A stretch of DNA of 64,000 nt from Armigeres subalbatus (GCF_024139115.2 NC_085140.1:338148966-338212965); one strand, 5' to 3'; shown: positions 1 to 11,599, counted from the stretch's first letter. A program made the numbers and translations. Notes: generated by a model from the letters alone, not told the origin.

Positions 1-90
1 CATGGCTTGTTATGATTCGGAACAGTTTTTGCCTCTCTTTTATCGTTGTTCGTTATCTATTGAGAGCGATTTCTGCAAACCCTGTCAATA
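1..90 (+). repeat. Dispersed repeat, also present inverted near the right edge
   Basis: About 85 bases (gcctctcttttatcg, then ttcgttatct, then gagagcgattt and aaaccctg) recur on the opposite strand at about 62378-62465. It ends where the RTE coding remnant begins. I do not know the parent element, and the copy is cut by the window edge. Confidence 0.6.
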
Positions 91-725
91 ATGCCGCCTA
101 CAAAGTGATATCCCAGATCATCTTCCGTCGTCTGTCACCAATAATGAGTTCGTGGGAAGTAATAGAGCCGTCTTCGTTGAGGGCCGCCCGACAACGGACC
201 AGCCCTTTACTGTACGGCAAATCCTTCAAAAATGCCGTGAATACCAGGTTTCAAAGCTTTCAAAGTTTCAAAGTTTCAATTTGTTCATCGATTTCGAGAC
301 GGCATACGACAGTATAGACTGCGTTGAGCTATTTAAAATCATGGACGAGAACAGCTTCCCTGGGAAGCTAATCAGACTGATCAAAGAAACTGTGGATGGT
401 AGTGATTTGGATCAACTTTGGTGGTGTGTGGTGGCGAAGGATGAGCCCAGCTTTACGGCGAACTCGGCATCCAGAAGGTAGCTAAAGCCGGAAGGGGACG
501 ATGGGCAGGGCATGTTGCAGTAATGCCGGACAGCAACCCTGCAAAGATGGTGTTCGTTTCCGATCCGGTAGTTACAAGACGGCGTGGAGTGCAGCGAGCG
601 AGGTGAGCTGACGAGGTACAGAATGACTTGTCGAGCGTGGGCGCATTTGAGGATGGAGAGGTGTGGCGTCAAATTGTTGATTCAGTGTTTTCTGTTTAGA
701 TGTAAGCTAAATAAAGGAATGAAAT
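90..725 (+). pseudogene. RTE-type non-LTR retrotransposon ORF2, internally deleted
   Basis: This is a decayed fragment of an endonuclease/reverse transcriptase. Frame-shifting translation gives NAAYKVISQIIFRRLSP, then FVEGRPTTDQPFTVRQILQ, then the RT palm motif-A region (FIDFETAYDSID) and an ENSFPGKLIRLI block. The centre of RT, including the catalytic YxDD box, is missing. At about 435-480 the reading jumps to the C-terminal tail (KAGRGRWAGHV, then PDSNPAKMVF). An A-rich 3' end follows (ctaaataaag near 708). RTE enzymes reverse-transcribe their own RNA at a nicked target. This copy has frameshifts and lost its active site, so it is dead. It resembles the JAM1-like RTE elements known from Aedes, but the exact family is inferred. 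Its 3' tail recurs antisense at 5650-5922 and 25515-25850. Confidence 0.8.
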
Positions 726-1470
726 TATTACGATTTGCAAATAAAATTAGCATTGCAGACAACCTGCTTCGAACAAATCTCATATGCCAATATTCTGCCA
801 CTGATTCCATTACGCCCGAAGCTTTTTGTTTCTCGCGCAGATGCCCGGCACGAGTAACAACATACCTAATTTTAATCAAATTAACGTTAATCCCTTTTGA
901 TTGTTGTCTTCCCGGCGCACTATAGGATTTCGGGCGGTCATTAATCGAAAATGTCATGTCTTCCGAATTATTTTAAAATATTTTCTCTCCATTGTCAATA
1001 CTCTAATTAAGAGAAATTCTGAATTTGAAGTCTCTAGGTGCACTAGTTCCAAAGATATAAGGTGTCAAAGTCAGAAATGGGTAAAAAAGTTAACAAATTT
1101 CCTGAAAAAATATTTTACTTTCAACTATTTATTGAAATATTTTCTTAATGTTTTTTCTTTAATGTTAATACATCATTACAAAGGTAATTGTATAAGCTTT
1201 AAAATGGTATGCACAACTAATGGTTACATTGTGAAAAAAATGAAAAATGCGGAAACAATATTTTTTCCAAAAACGACGCTATTTTCAACTTTGATAGTGA
1301 AGAACTTTTTTCCTCAGAAATCCCCGGGTTCTTTTTATGATGCACATCAAGGACGAAGCTTCGACTAAAATTTCCCGAAATAATTTCTTGCCAGTATTTG
1401 CAATTAACAGAGTTAAATCACTTTGATTTTTTTCATTTATTTTTTACTGTGTTTTGCCTCTCTCGTACTC
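725..1470. other. AT-rich stretch, no gene seen
   Basis: Very AT-rich sequence with homopolymer A and T runs. The 155-codon open frame at 901-1368 is low-complexity, Phe/Lys/Leu-rich and resembles no family. I treat it as chance. Confidence 0.5.
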
Positions 1471-1700
1471 CAAGGTTAATGCTCATTCCAAAAACGAATG
1501 TTTGATAGAAGGCCCGGAGATCCGTAGTGGTATATATCAACTAACTCAGCTCGAAGAATTGAGGTGATGTCTGTATGTGTGTGCATGCGCGTCTGTATGT
1601 ATGTGCGCAAATCGCCATTTAGACGCTTATTTGTGTACGATTTTCTCGCAACAAGTTTCATTCGACGGGAAATCTAGTCCCATCGTTTCCTATTGAAAAT
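1470..1700 (+). repeat. Dispersed repeat with TG-rich centre, copy 1
   Basis: Shares an ordered set of blocks with 34865-35200: a gatagaaggcccggaga-like block, a tatataccaa-like block, ctcagctcga, gaattg.ggtgatgtctgtatg, then a (TG)n/(TATG)n run. The ordered similarity over about 150 bases shows both are copies of one interspersed element. I cannot name it. Confidence 0.6.
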
Positions 1701-2770
1701 GGGCCAGACTGAACTATGGGCTCAAAGGGTATGGTCAAAATACATGTATTGGTAATAACTTCGACTTTATTTATAACAGATTTTTTAACTTATCAAAGGA
1801 GTGAATGAATAAAACCCCCAATACAATGCAGCACAACGGTAACGGTAACGGAATTTATATATTTCCTGTCAAATTTTACTGGTTCCGTCGCCATTCCGCT
1901 GAATTGCGTTTGGGGCTTGAGTGGTTTGAGTCATTTCCCTAAACCTATTTTTTCTGAGCTATTCATTAGCTACTGATGGAGAACTAAATATGAGGTTTCC
2001 TAGTATGTAATTATTTATAAATCTAATGGAATCAATACTTCAGGACATGTTTCTTGCAAAAGTAAACACGAACAATATCTTAGTTAGTACGGAGAGTATG
2101 AAATTCTTGCTAGTGTTCATGAATGTCTGGCTAAAGGTAGGGAAATATTTATTCACTCATCTACACTTTGAGGTTCACTGGCTGAACAACCAGCGGAAAG
2201 TCAATATAAAAAGAAGAAATTTAGAACTCATAATGCAAGAAAATGATCAAGAGAGGCAAATGTTGACATTTTTCTTCGTGCCTTACATGAATCAGATCTA
2301 TTTTAAGCTCGATTTGGATAACGAGGAGACATTGGAAAAAAATTCACTTAGTTATTCTTATGCCATGCGTAATTTTGTTATATTGGAAGATTTTTAAAGG
2401 TTCTTTAGCCTCTTATACTTTAGATGTATTCATGTCATCTTCCTTCGTTGATGGAATTGTATAAAATATCATTAAAGATTTAAACCTTCACACAGAAAAA
2501 GAATTATGCTATATATAACTTGTAGAAATCATGAAAACAAATCAAAAATAATTTAAATAGTGTTGTTATTCAAATTGAAAGAAATTTGCTTTTCGGAACA
2601 ATGGAGCATTGTGGAATGAATGAATGTTCACATTTTTGAGAATATATTATTCTCATTTATTTTTTGAATAACTTGTACAAATGTCATGGGATTGCGATTT
2701 CTAATTTGCTAATACCCTTTTTCAAAAGTTATTTCCAATTCTGATTCTTTAAGAAAATTGTTTAACTATT
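1700..2770. other. Unassigned AT-rich sequence with one unrecognised open frame
   Basis: A 123-codon frame runs + at 2026-2397, starts MESILQDMF and has no recognisable domain, signal peptide or homologue I can name. Its hydrophobic and charged residues are mixed, so it might be a transposon relic, but chance openness in AT-rich DNA is as likely. Nothing else stands out. Confidence 0.35.
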
Positions 2771-2895
2771 TTTAGTGGAATGTTTTCACTGTCATAAGAC
2801 GAGTTTAGTAAAATTCCATTTTATTCCACCAACTCGTATTAGTTCTACATATACGTATTTCGACCTGTTAGGACGTCTTCAGTGTCTCGTACTTT
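2771..2895 (+). repeat. Single-arm copy of the palindromic element at 23690-23944
   Basis: Blocks tttttagtggaatgttttca, gtcataagacgagttt, attccacc, atacgtatttcgacct and gtcttcagtgtct occur in the same order and spacing as in the left arm of the 23.7-kb palindrome. Only one arm is present here, so this copy cannot fold. Confidence 0.75.
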
Positions 2896-2899
2896 ACTC

Positions 2900-3120
2900 G
2901 TTCTTGACTTCTGATTCTTTGATTAACATTTAATGCTTTAGGATCCTTCAGAACCTAGTACTTTGTCAAACAGATTGTTCTAAATACAAATTGTGAGGCA
3001 TGAGAGTAAGAACAAAAAATATCACTGAATGTCATGAAATTAATGTCTTTTAACATTAATTCGGTTCTCTCTGCCGCCAACTTCAGATTTAGAGCAATGA
3101 AAAGTTATTAGATTTATTGG
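2900..3120. other. AT-rich spacer
   Basis: No repeat, motif or coding signal that I can support. Confidence 0.4.
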
Positions 3121-3400
3121 TAGGGGAGGCGTTTTGTTACTTTCTTCCCACAAAAATGATTACCTTCCGCAAAAATATACAAAAATATATAGACGACAGT
3201 CCACAAATGAGGCTGGAGAAGGGGGGGGGGGGGATCATGCTGTCCATCAATTGCTGTACTTAGTTTTTGTACAACCCCCTTCCTTCTCCTCAAGAAAACA
3301 TATAAAATTAAACTTCCTAAATTGGATTGCTTTGTCACGTTAATCGAATTTATGAAAAAAAATATTACGTAATTCATAGACGATCCCTAAAGGGGGGGGG
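3120..3400. repeat. Degenerate MITE-like segment with G-runs
   Basis: Contains a run of G from about 3221 and another near 3392. The end attacgtaattcatagacg resembles the terminal sequence of the elements at 12048-12202 and 38028-38191. The left end is too decayed to define a matching inverted repeat. Confidence 0.45.
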
Positions 3401-3589
3401 TGTTAGAAATTATATATTCATGCTATTTCGACCATACACAGCTAAAGCAAAGTGGAAAATCACTTGAAAAGTCCAATTTTATTTTTGACCGCTCGCTTGT
3501 ATGGGGATCCCCCATAGTGCGGCGGCCGATGAAAATCGAAAATGAAACGAACGAACATCCCTTCCAGTTAAGCTCCCCAAAATGATTCT

Positions 3590-5340
3590 TCGGGCGGGCG
3601 GGGCGGATCAGAAATTATCCACACACAAAGGCAGCGTACAGTCAGCCAAGCAGCGAGGGCTAAATAGCGATCGCGATCGGTCGGTCGGTCGGTGTGGCGG
3701 CATCAAGCGCTTACGATAGGAGATAAATACCAGTTTTTGTAAGGCGGCATCTTTTGCTGTTTTTCGCCTCCGGATGGGGTTATTTAGCCAAGCGCGGCGG
3801 CGGCGGCATTTCCCGGCCGGTGGCCAAGCCGAATGCCTTTGATCTTTGCCGCTATAACGAAGATACCTGTGCTAAAAGAGCAAAAAGCTGCGGTGGATGG
3901 TGAGCTGGGTGGTGTGAGTGTATGTATACTTATTCTTACTTTAGGAAAGCTCTTTATAATTATTGAATGCTAAGTTTAATTGCTTCCAACAGTATGTTCC
4001 CGGTCTCGTTGTAATCAAAATTTCATCAGCTTTTTGACTTTTTGAGACATATAATGTTTAGTCACGTTTTTCGCTGGAAGTAAAATATTTTCGGACAACA
4101 GACTGTTACTAAACCATCTTTTAACAAATCATTTGGTACTAGGTATTTCGTACCTAAAGAATAAAGTTTTTCTCACTGCTTTCCGTTGTTTATGAATTGG
4201 GACAGTCAGCTTTAGCAGTTTTTTTTCTGTCGAACAGTTTTTTCAGTGGAATAACTTAATAGAATATCACTAACTACTCTTTCGGAAAGTTAGTTTTATT
4301 ATTTGGTATCCACTTTAGTCTGTTTTCCTATTTTTCGAGTTGTAAGTCTCGCTTATCTATTTTGGATTTGGTTAGCCTCTGAAACCACACAGGATAAAAT
4401 ATATCGTCGAAAACTGAAAAAAGTGTACTGCTATTGATCATATACCCTATTCGTTTGATTCTATGTAAAGGTGGTAATTAATTTACATCACACGAAGCAG
4501 AAATGTTGTGATGTGATACAGTTTGCTTCTTTGGCACTCCGCTGCCAGCTAACAGCGCCGAAGGACGCTGTAGAAATAAAGCGCCAGGTTCCATCCGTTT
4601 ACATCGTAAACCTACCATGCAAACGAAATTATACTGCTGAGGTTAATTAAGTTGTCTTCTGTTGTAGTCTGGCCGTGGGTGCAATTTAGTAACAGCGGCA
4701 GCTGTACAAACAGTTCAGCATAATTGAATAACAGTTACCGTCCAGACAGTGCACATGAATTAGCAGACCTTGGTGGTGGTCGCGCTCAAGGTACACAGAA
4801 GAGTACAATGAACTACCAGATCATTAAGCAGCGCACGAAAGCCCGATTAATTTTCATTGATTTCCAACCCCGCTAAATGCAATTGTTGATTAACTGACTT
4901 CAGAATGACCGGTTTTTCACAAAGGAAAATGAGACTTCTCGTATTATGTCTGTCCATGCGAACTTGGAGCCACACGGCCGGCATGAGAGCATCACATCAT
5001 CAGCAAGTGCGCTTTGGTCGAATGAACTTGACTGAACCGAGAACTGGACCAAGCAGCGCGAAATAAGCCTCCACAATGAGTAGACGGCGGTGGTGGCGGC
5101 GAACTTCAAAGAGCTTAATGCATCACCGCCATCCAAAAGAGCCGTCCGACAGCGACGACGATTACGTCGCAGGCGAGTCCCTCTGGCCTAGAGTAGAGGA
5201 GTCCGGCCGGGGGGAGGCGATTTGTTCTCCCAAAGGGCCTCACTCAGTCTCGACGCAAAGCATGCATCGTCCGGCGGGGACAATGCACGTCATCCGTTCG
5301 GTTTGGTGTTGTCGCCCAGGCTAATGACGAGAAGTGGGGG
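3590..5340. other. GC-richer, apparently single-copy block; possible regulatory DNA
   Basis: This block is clearly less AT-rich than its surroundings and matches no other part of the window. It holds an alternating GATC/GGTC tract (3667-3692), a short GGC-triplet run (3797-3805), octamer-like atgcaaac, gattaatt and ggttaatt homeodomain-type cores and CAGCTG E-boxes. Open frames at 4900-5136 and 5076-5324 lack any recognisable domain and show no donor or acceptor pattern I trust. Regulatory or untranslated-exon function is inference only. Confidence 0.3.
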
Positions 5341-5649
5341 TAGGAAAATTGAATGATGGTATTAAACACTATTTAATTTAATGAATGGCCGAGCATGGCT
5401 TATTGCCCGGAAAATTAAAAGGTCGAAGGTCATTTGGTACATTCTCTGGAGGCGGTTGATTGGGATATGGAATTGCGCCAAGGAGAGCTAAATAAATTTC
5501 GGTTCCCATACTTCATCTTATGTATGCAAATTATTCCTATCTAAACTAAACAACTGAAAGGAGTATAGTGGAAATGACAGCTTTGGCAGTTTTTGTTCTA
5601 TTATTGTCAGGAGGTTTTCTAAAACTAATTATGCTCATATTTGGCCTAA

Positions 5650-5922
5650 ACATTCTGAATCAACAATTTGACGCCACAATACACGGTTCGAAGCCGCATC
5701 TCTTCATCCTCGAATGCGCCCCACGCTCGCCAACTCGTTTTGCACCTGGTCTGCCCACCTCGCTCGCTGTGCTCCACGCCGTCTCATACCTGCCGAATCG
5801 GAAGCGAACACCATCTTTGCAGGGTTGCTGTCCGGCATTCTTGCAACATGCCCTGCCCATCGTACCCTTCCGGCTTTAGCTACCTTCTGGATACTGGGTT
5901 CGCCGTAGAGCTGGGCGAGAAA
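5650..5922 (-). pseudogene. RTE ORF2 C-terminal/3' end fragment, antisense
   Basis: Read on the minus strand, this matches the last ~270 bases of the RTE element at 435-700: the same cgatgggcagggcatgttgc-type block, the cggacagcaaccctgcaaag block, the arginine-rich tail and the terminal aaattgttgattca. Short insertions and frameshifts break the frame. At about 5922 it abuts a different LINE pointing the other way. Confidence 0.8.
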
Positions 5923-7300
5923 GACGCGAATGATCAGTTATTGACCGACCCAACTGACCAGCTGAAACGCTGGTTCGAGCACTTTGAACAACTTTTTCAA
6001 GTGCCAGCCAGGCCATCACCACCTCGGCATGATCCGCCTAGGATCCGACGAATAACACGCGTCAATACCGAAGCTCCATCACTGCTAGAGATTCAAACAG
6101 CCATCCAAAGCATGAAATCGCCAGGGGTCGATCGCATATCGCATGCTCAAAGCTGACCCCATGACATCCGCTCAACTACTGCATCGTTTATTTCGTAATA
6201 TCTGGGACACTGCAACTTTCCCGGTCGACTGGATGCAAGGTATCTTAAGGTGACCTGATTGGGTGCGAAACTGGCGAGGCATTATGTTGCTGTGTACCGT
6301 TCTCAAAGTTCTATTTAAAATTATCCTAGCCCGGATTCGGGAGAAGATCGATGCGACTCTCCGGCGGCAGCACGCCGGATTCCGTGCTGGAAAATCCTGT
6401 TTGGACCATATTGTCACGCTCCGCATCATTCTGGAGCAGGTAAACGAATTCCAAGAGTCTCTTTACTTGGTATTCATTGACTACGAAAAAGCTTTCGACC
6501 GTCTCAATCACGAGAATATGTGGGGCGCCCTGAGACGCAAGGGGGCTCCTGAGGAAATCATCGGCCTCATCGAAGCACAGTACGAGGCCTTTTCGTGTAG
6601 AGTGCTACACAATGGGGTCCTGTCCGACCCTATCCGGGTCGTAGCTGGTGTGAGGCAAGGATGTATTCTATCACCGTTACTGTTCCTCATCGTAATTGAT
6701 GAGATTTTGGTAGATGCGATTGACCGTGAACCAAACCGCGGGCTGTTATGGCAGCCTATAACCATGGAGCACCTAAACGACTTCGAATTGGCTGATGACG
6801 TGACACTCCTCGCGTAACGGCGCTCTGATATGCAGAGTAAGCTCAACGACCTTGCCGAGCGCTCCTCTTCGGCAGGTTTAGTCATCAACGTCAACAAAAC
6901 CAAATCGTTGGATGTAAACACGGTGACTCCTTCCACTTTCATAGTAGCCGGGCAACCAGGCACCAAAAAAGTGAACGCACCAAAATAAGAATTTTCAACT
7001 CTAACGTGAAATCTGTGCTGTTATACGCTAGCGAAACATGGTGTGTATCAGTGGAGAACACTCAACGGCTGCAGGTATTCATAAACAGATGCCTGCGGTA
7101 TATAATTCGGGCCTGGTGGGGAACCCAGCGGGACATCGCAGCAGAGGCAGACCCAGAGGCTCTTGGCGGCGAAGTCTCAATAAAGAAATAAAAGAAGTCG
7201 ACCGAAATCTAACCTGGCAACACGTTAAAGCGATAGCCGGGCAACGCTCAGGATGGAGATCTTTCAAGTCGGCCCTTTGCACAGGACTCATAAAAAAAAT
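5923..7300 (+). pseudogene. Non-LTR retrotransposon reverse transcriptase, frameshifted and deleted
   Basis: A second LINE family. Segments in order: a pre-RT linker (RWFEHFEQLFQVP, 5960-6003), the RT palm with fingers block QHAGFRAGKSCLDHIVTLR (about 6368-6424), motif A VFIDYEKAFD (6472-6501), motif B GVRQGCILSPLLF (about 6648-6687) and motif C as LADD (about 6790-6801). A stop at 6815-6817 replaces a codon just after motif C. The frame then continues (SDMQSKLNDLAERSS, INVNKTKSL), a deletion follows near 6965, and the C-terminal part (FNSNVKSVLLYASETW, then GHRSRGRPRGSWRRSLNKE) is split over two frames. The 5' half, including the endonuclease, is absent. The A-rich end near 7290-7312 suggests the true 3' terminus. 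The clade is RTE-like or a relative; I am not sure which. Confidence 0.85.
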
Positions 7301-7460
7301 AAAAAAAATTCATGCTAGTTCCTAGAGTCCATGTTTATGATTTTCCGCTCAGTTTTGCACACATCAGAAAATCTTGGTTCTTACATGTGCAGCACAAACC
7401 AGATAAAAATGGTTGCAGCAACTTGATTATGACTGAATCCGGTCATATATAAGTAACAAT

Positions 7461-7470
7461 AACCTATGTG
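7461..7470. repeat. Left target-site duplication of the Feilai SINE
   Basis: The 10 bases AACCTATGTG recur exactly at 7758-7767, directly after the SINE tail. Confidence 0.85.
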
Positions 7471-7757
7471 TGGGGGCCTCCTTAGCCGTGCGGTAAGACG
7501 CGCGGCTACAAAGCAAGACCATGCTGAGGGTGGCTGGGTTCGATTCCCGGTGCCGGACAAGGCAATTTTTGGATTGGAAATTGCCTCGACTTTCCTGGGC
7601 ATGAAAGTATCATCGTGTTAGCCTCATGATATACGAATGCATAAATGGTAACCTGGCTTAGAAACCTCGCAGTTAATAACTGTGGAAGTGCTTAATGAAC
7701 ACTAAGCTGCAAGGCGGCTCTGTCCCAGTGTGGGGATGTAATGTCAATTAGAAGAAG
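7471..7757 (+). mobile_element. Feilai-type tRNA-derived SINE, near full length
   Basis: Starts tgggggcctccttagccg and carries both internal RNA polymerase III promoter boxes: an A-box-like ttagccgtgcggtaaga (about 7482-7498) and a perfect B box GGTTCGATTCC (7538-7548). The tRNA-unrelated body contains cagttaataactgtggaagt and acactaagct and ends in a GAAGAAGAA tail. Exact 10-bp target duplications flank it. This layout and wording are those I know for Feilai of Aedes aegypti, where copies are moved by LINE machinery. Intact promoter boxes suggest it could still be transcribed. A 3' half copy lies at 28603-28772 on the minus strand. Confidence 0.9.
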
Positions 7758-7859
7758 AACCTATGTGGAACATGTGTGCTGCTAGGGAATTTTTCACTAG
7801 CTATAGGATAAGTTAATACTATCCCATTTAATTCCACAACATGATTTTATTTTACTAGG

Positions 7860-8500
7860 GGAGGTTAATTTGGTAGACTATTTGATTTCCACTTCAGAGC
7901 CAATTTGAGAACCAAAAGCATTTCATCTACATAGTTAGAATACGTTCAAAGGCTCGGAGAAATATCTGAACTTCAGAGTAGTTTGGAAAACCAAGAATAT
8001 CTGATTTGAGAAGAACTGAGTGGAATAATTTAAATGGGAGACTAATTGATCCAAACAAGACCCTAGAACATTTGGTTCTACGAGAAGGTCCAAGGGGACT
8101 GTTTGGACAAAACTAGTTGCTGTCAGATTTGTATCGAGCTCAGTTGACCTTATAGACCAATTGAATAGTTTGGAGAATTCAGAATGTCTGGTTTGAGCCT
8201 ACCTGAGTTTGGGTTCTAGGGAGTTGTATGGACATAACTGGATGTTGGCGGCTTTGTGTTCAGGCGTAGTTGACCTGGTAGATCAATTGATCCAAACTGC
8301 ATAACAGTTTGGAGAAAGTAGAACATCTGATTTGGGTATAACTGAGCTGCACAATATACGGGAAGGCCGAAGGGAGCTGTGCAGACATGTCTGGCTCCTG
8401 TCAGATTCGTATCGAGATCAGTTGATCTGGTAGACCAATTGATCCAAACTCCAGAACAATTTGGAGAACCTAGAACATCTGGTTTGGGTATAACTGAGTT
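7860..8500 (+). repeat. Degenerate tandem repeat, unit ~130-155 bp
   Basis: The ordered motifs cagttgacctggtagaccaa, attgatccaaac, gtttggagaa, tagaacatctggtttgg and tataactgag recur from about 8050, 8150, 8280 and 8440, with weaker similarity from about 7880. Spacing is about 128 and 156 bases for the last units. A single related unit is fused to another repeat at about 35190-35245. The minus-strand frame across it (8216-8668) is a by-product. Confidence 0.7.
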
Positions 8501-8564
8501 TTTTTTGTTAGATATCTTTGCTGCGCATATGCACAGCACATGTTTCGAAATGGACAAATTGATA

Positions 8565-8660
8565 TGAATTTTGCGAAAAAGTATCCACGTGTCTTGGAGG
8601 GACTCGAACCCTACTGAGTTACAAATCATTTGCGCGAGCTGCAGAGACTGACGGATTTTC
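8565..8660 (-). repeat. tRNA-like remnant (B-box-like), probably SINE-derived
   Basis: On the minus strand, aGGTTCGAGTCCctcc-type sequence (about 8595-8612) is a near-ideal polymerase III B box / T-arm. No convincing A box, acceptor stem or anticodon arm can be folded around it, so it is not a functional tRNA gene. A decayed SINE head is the likelier origin. Confidence 0.35.
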
Positions 8661-8699
8661 ATTGGCATAGGTTTCCGTAGATTCCGTCAAAATTTGCAT

Positions 8700-9900
8700 A
8701 TCGTCTTTCATCAATATAAAGACCACTTGAGGATCGCTAGGGATATTCAGAAGAAACACATTGTTCACACATAGTATTGTCAATGCTAAACTAGTGTTAA
8801 AAAACTTTTTTTGAACCTGTAAATTATGCTCAGTACTGAAATATGTTATGTAAATCAAAATTGAAAAAATAGCCATCCTCACTTCCCTTTAGGGGGAAAA
8901 ATAAGCATCCTTAAAAACATAACTCACCAGTATGGTAAAACTAGATGAGATGGGTAAGACACCTGTAAAAGAATTATGAAAATCGGTCTAAAGATCAGTT
9001 TGAAAATTTATTTCGTTAGCGTTAGTAATTTTATTCATCAGTGCTATTTTGATAATGTTTTTTTTATAATTTCAAATATAGCATACTAGAAAGGCGCCAA
9101 CATCGTTAGGTGAATCGATCAATTGTTCTTCTAATTATATGCCGTTATGTCCAAAGGGAAATTCAATTTTGGCGTTGATGATGGGTCTTATTGATCAAAA
9201 ATTTTAATATTTTGTTTAGCTAAACATGTTCAAATTTAGCTTATTCTAGTGTTTGCTCCATACCATAAACCAGAGTAACACATTTGTCAAAAACGAGTTT
9301 TGACGCTTGCTTATGACCAACTCAAGTCTTATTAAAGTTTATGTAATAAATTGTATCGAACCAAACTGTGCAATTAGGGAAGATCTGTTAATGACTCATA
9401 ATCTGAAAATTTACAGCCACATCATTTTGTATGACTGTTCCAAAATTTGTGTATGGATTGTCAACCTTCTCGTGGCCCCCTTTTTCCCCATTAAGCGTTA
9501 CGTAATTCATGGATGCTCCGTCGGGGAAATATCTAATTTTAATTACTATGTCTGAAACTCGATTATACAACATGTGATAGATTTAGTTCGGAAAAGGTAT
9601 TGGAGGGTAACCGCCCCTTCGGTGGGCTTTGATCCCACGACCCCAGTTTTAGTTTTTAGTTAAAAATTTAGTAAAAATCGATTGCACCCTATTAAAGTTT
9701 TATATTAATTTTTGTAAAGAGACTTGCAGCCCTAGCTCATCTTTTATTTTAAAGTTGATATTGTCAACCATCATTATTCAAATGTTGAGTTAGCCAGCAA
9801 AAACAAACCTTTGAAATGCTGATTTTGATTAAAGTTTCCGTTTCATGCTCTACTTGTCATTACCGAGCTCATGTGGTGAAAGGAAGCTTTCTCAAGCATA
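8700..9900. other. AT-rich sequence with small repeat scraps
   Basis: The piece around 9470-9525 (gttacgtaattcatggatg) is a scrap of the MITE family seen at 12048-12202. Near 9602-9640, a cggtgggctttgatcccacg hairpin-like segment is another common repeat type. No gene seen. Confidence 0.4.
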
Positions 9901-9902
9901 TG

Positions 9903-10675
9903 TATTAGGGTGGTTCAAAAAAACGATTTTGCTCCACAGTGCTCATCTGATTCTTTACCATGTTCTGAGTGACCTCTGAAAATTTGAGCTTATTTGGATT
10001 AAAACTGATTTAGCACAAGCCGTTTCAAGTTTGCATGTAAATTAGTATGGGGAAATTTATTTTTTCATAATACTGTTAATGACGTTCCCCCATTAAGCGC
10101 AGGTTAAAAGAAAACCTACATAGCTAAGGGGAATACTCAACAGCTTTCACCCAACGAAAATCGCATGTTGATTAACCACCCCAATAATTAGTAATCGATT
10201 TTAGAACAGGTCGCGAATCTTTAGTCATGATCGTTAAACTTCTTTAAGGGCATCACTGAAATGTGCAGTGCAACATAGTAGCCTGAATTTGTGGGTGCTA
10301 TCTTTCGCGCCACGAGCAGTAATGTTGCCTGTTGATGAGTTATGCAATTAGCTCCAGAAAACTACGGTATAGATTAAATTCGATTACTAATTATTAGGGC
10401 GATTAATCAACATGCGATTTTCGTTGGGTGAAAGCTGTTGAGTATTCCTTTTAGCTGTGTAGGTTTTCTTTTAACCTGCGCTTAATAGGGAAGCGTCATT
10501 AACAGTTTAATTAAAAAAATAATTTCCCCATACTAATTTGCATGTAAATTTGAAACGGCTTGTGCTAAATCAGTTTTAATCCAAATGAGCTCAAATTTGC
10601 AGATGACACTCAGAACATGGTAAAGAATCAGATGAGCATTGTGGAGCAAAATCGATTTTTTGAACCACCCTAATA
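9903..10675. mobile_element. 773-bp element with ~305-bp terminal inverted repeats
   Basis: The left arm (about 9903-10207) begins tattagggtggttcaaaaaa. The right arm (about 10371-10675) ends in its complement, ttttttgaaccaccctaata. The arms match along their length with scattered substitutions and small indels (for example the cagctttcacccaacgaaaa block and its complement). The ~163-bp loop holds no coding frame. The outermost bases could include a TA or TAT duplication, but this is indistinguishable from the inverted repeat. It is a non-autonomous DNA transposon of foldback shape, family unknown. Confidence 0.85.
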
Positions 10676-10689
10676 TGTATATAGCGCTG

Positions 10690-11550
10690 TGATATTAGTT
10701 CAGCCAAAGAGGATTCTTGCATGATGTAGATTTTCATCATGACGATCCTACTGGAAAACACCACCGAAGCAAAAACTTTTGTAATAGGAAAATTCCTCTG
10801 TTTTGCTGTTTGGCCGACAAAAGCAGACTTTTCAATTTAAACCCCCTTTCCCACTATAGATTGATAGCCAGTTGGTGAAAGTACAAAATGATGTGCTTTA
10901 AATTGCCATAATATGCTGCACCGACATCATATCAGTATGTTATGCTTTTCATCCATTGAGAACGAAAACACCTTGCCACTAATGAATACCTGCACCGATC
11001 GCGTACGATGACGGAAATTACCGAAGGGGTTGCATGGGGTAGTATCATTATTGGGGTACTGATTCGTTTTTGAATTGCTGTATACCCCAAAGCATATTTG
11101 ATGAGATACCCGGACACATTCGACAGCAATATCACGATCACGCTGCCGGGATGGGCTTCCTCGCACTTTGATGTTGTTCGGTTGCCATAATGAAGCTTAA
11201 CAACTTTCTAAGAAATAAGAAACACCGATGGTGTTACAAATTACAGGTCTTCGTTCGTACGCATATTAACTTGCAATGATGTGGTGCGACGTTCCATTGG
11301 ATATAGCGACGAGAAAATGTAGATAATGTTTTCTTTTCCAAACAATGCAAACTCTAGAGGTTCCCCAAACTAAGATCGGAGTTGGTTGAAGTAACCTAAA
11401 GATGACTTCAGTATTGAGTCTCACAATTTTCCATCAAGCTCCAATACAATGTTTTAAATAATCTTAACTCCCAGATCTTAGCCATCTGCTAAGTTCAAAC
11501 AATGAGTTACGCGAATCTTGATGATTCTATTGGTATATAACACTTTTATG
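10690..11550. other. Unassigned; minus-strand frames at 10927-11166
   Basis: About 240 bases of higher GC (10925-11165) are open in two minus frames (79 and 69 codons). Codon-like composition makes an old coding remnant possible, but I recognise no family and see no extension on either side. Confidence 0.3.
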
Positions 11551-11599
11551 TATAGACTTTGTCACAAAAAGCCACTTTGAATACTTGGTTTTTCTAAAA

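Noticed and set aside
901..1368. 155-codon + frame
   Set aside because: Low-complexity Phe/Lys/Leu composition in AT-rich DNA, no family, no splice context.
8565..8660. Functional tRNA gene
   Set aside because: Only the B-box/T-arm matches. No acceptor stem, D-arm or anticodon arm can be formed.
8216..8668. 150-codon minus-strand frame
   Set aside because: It runs straight through the ~140-bp tandem repeat and shows no domain.
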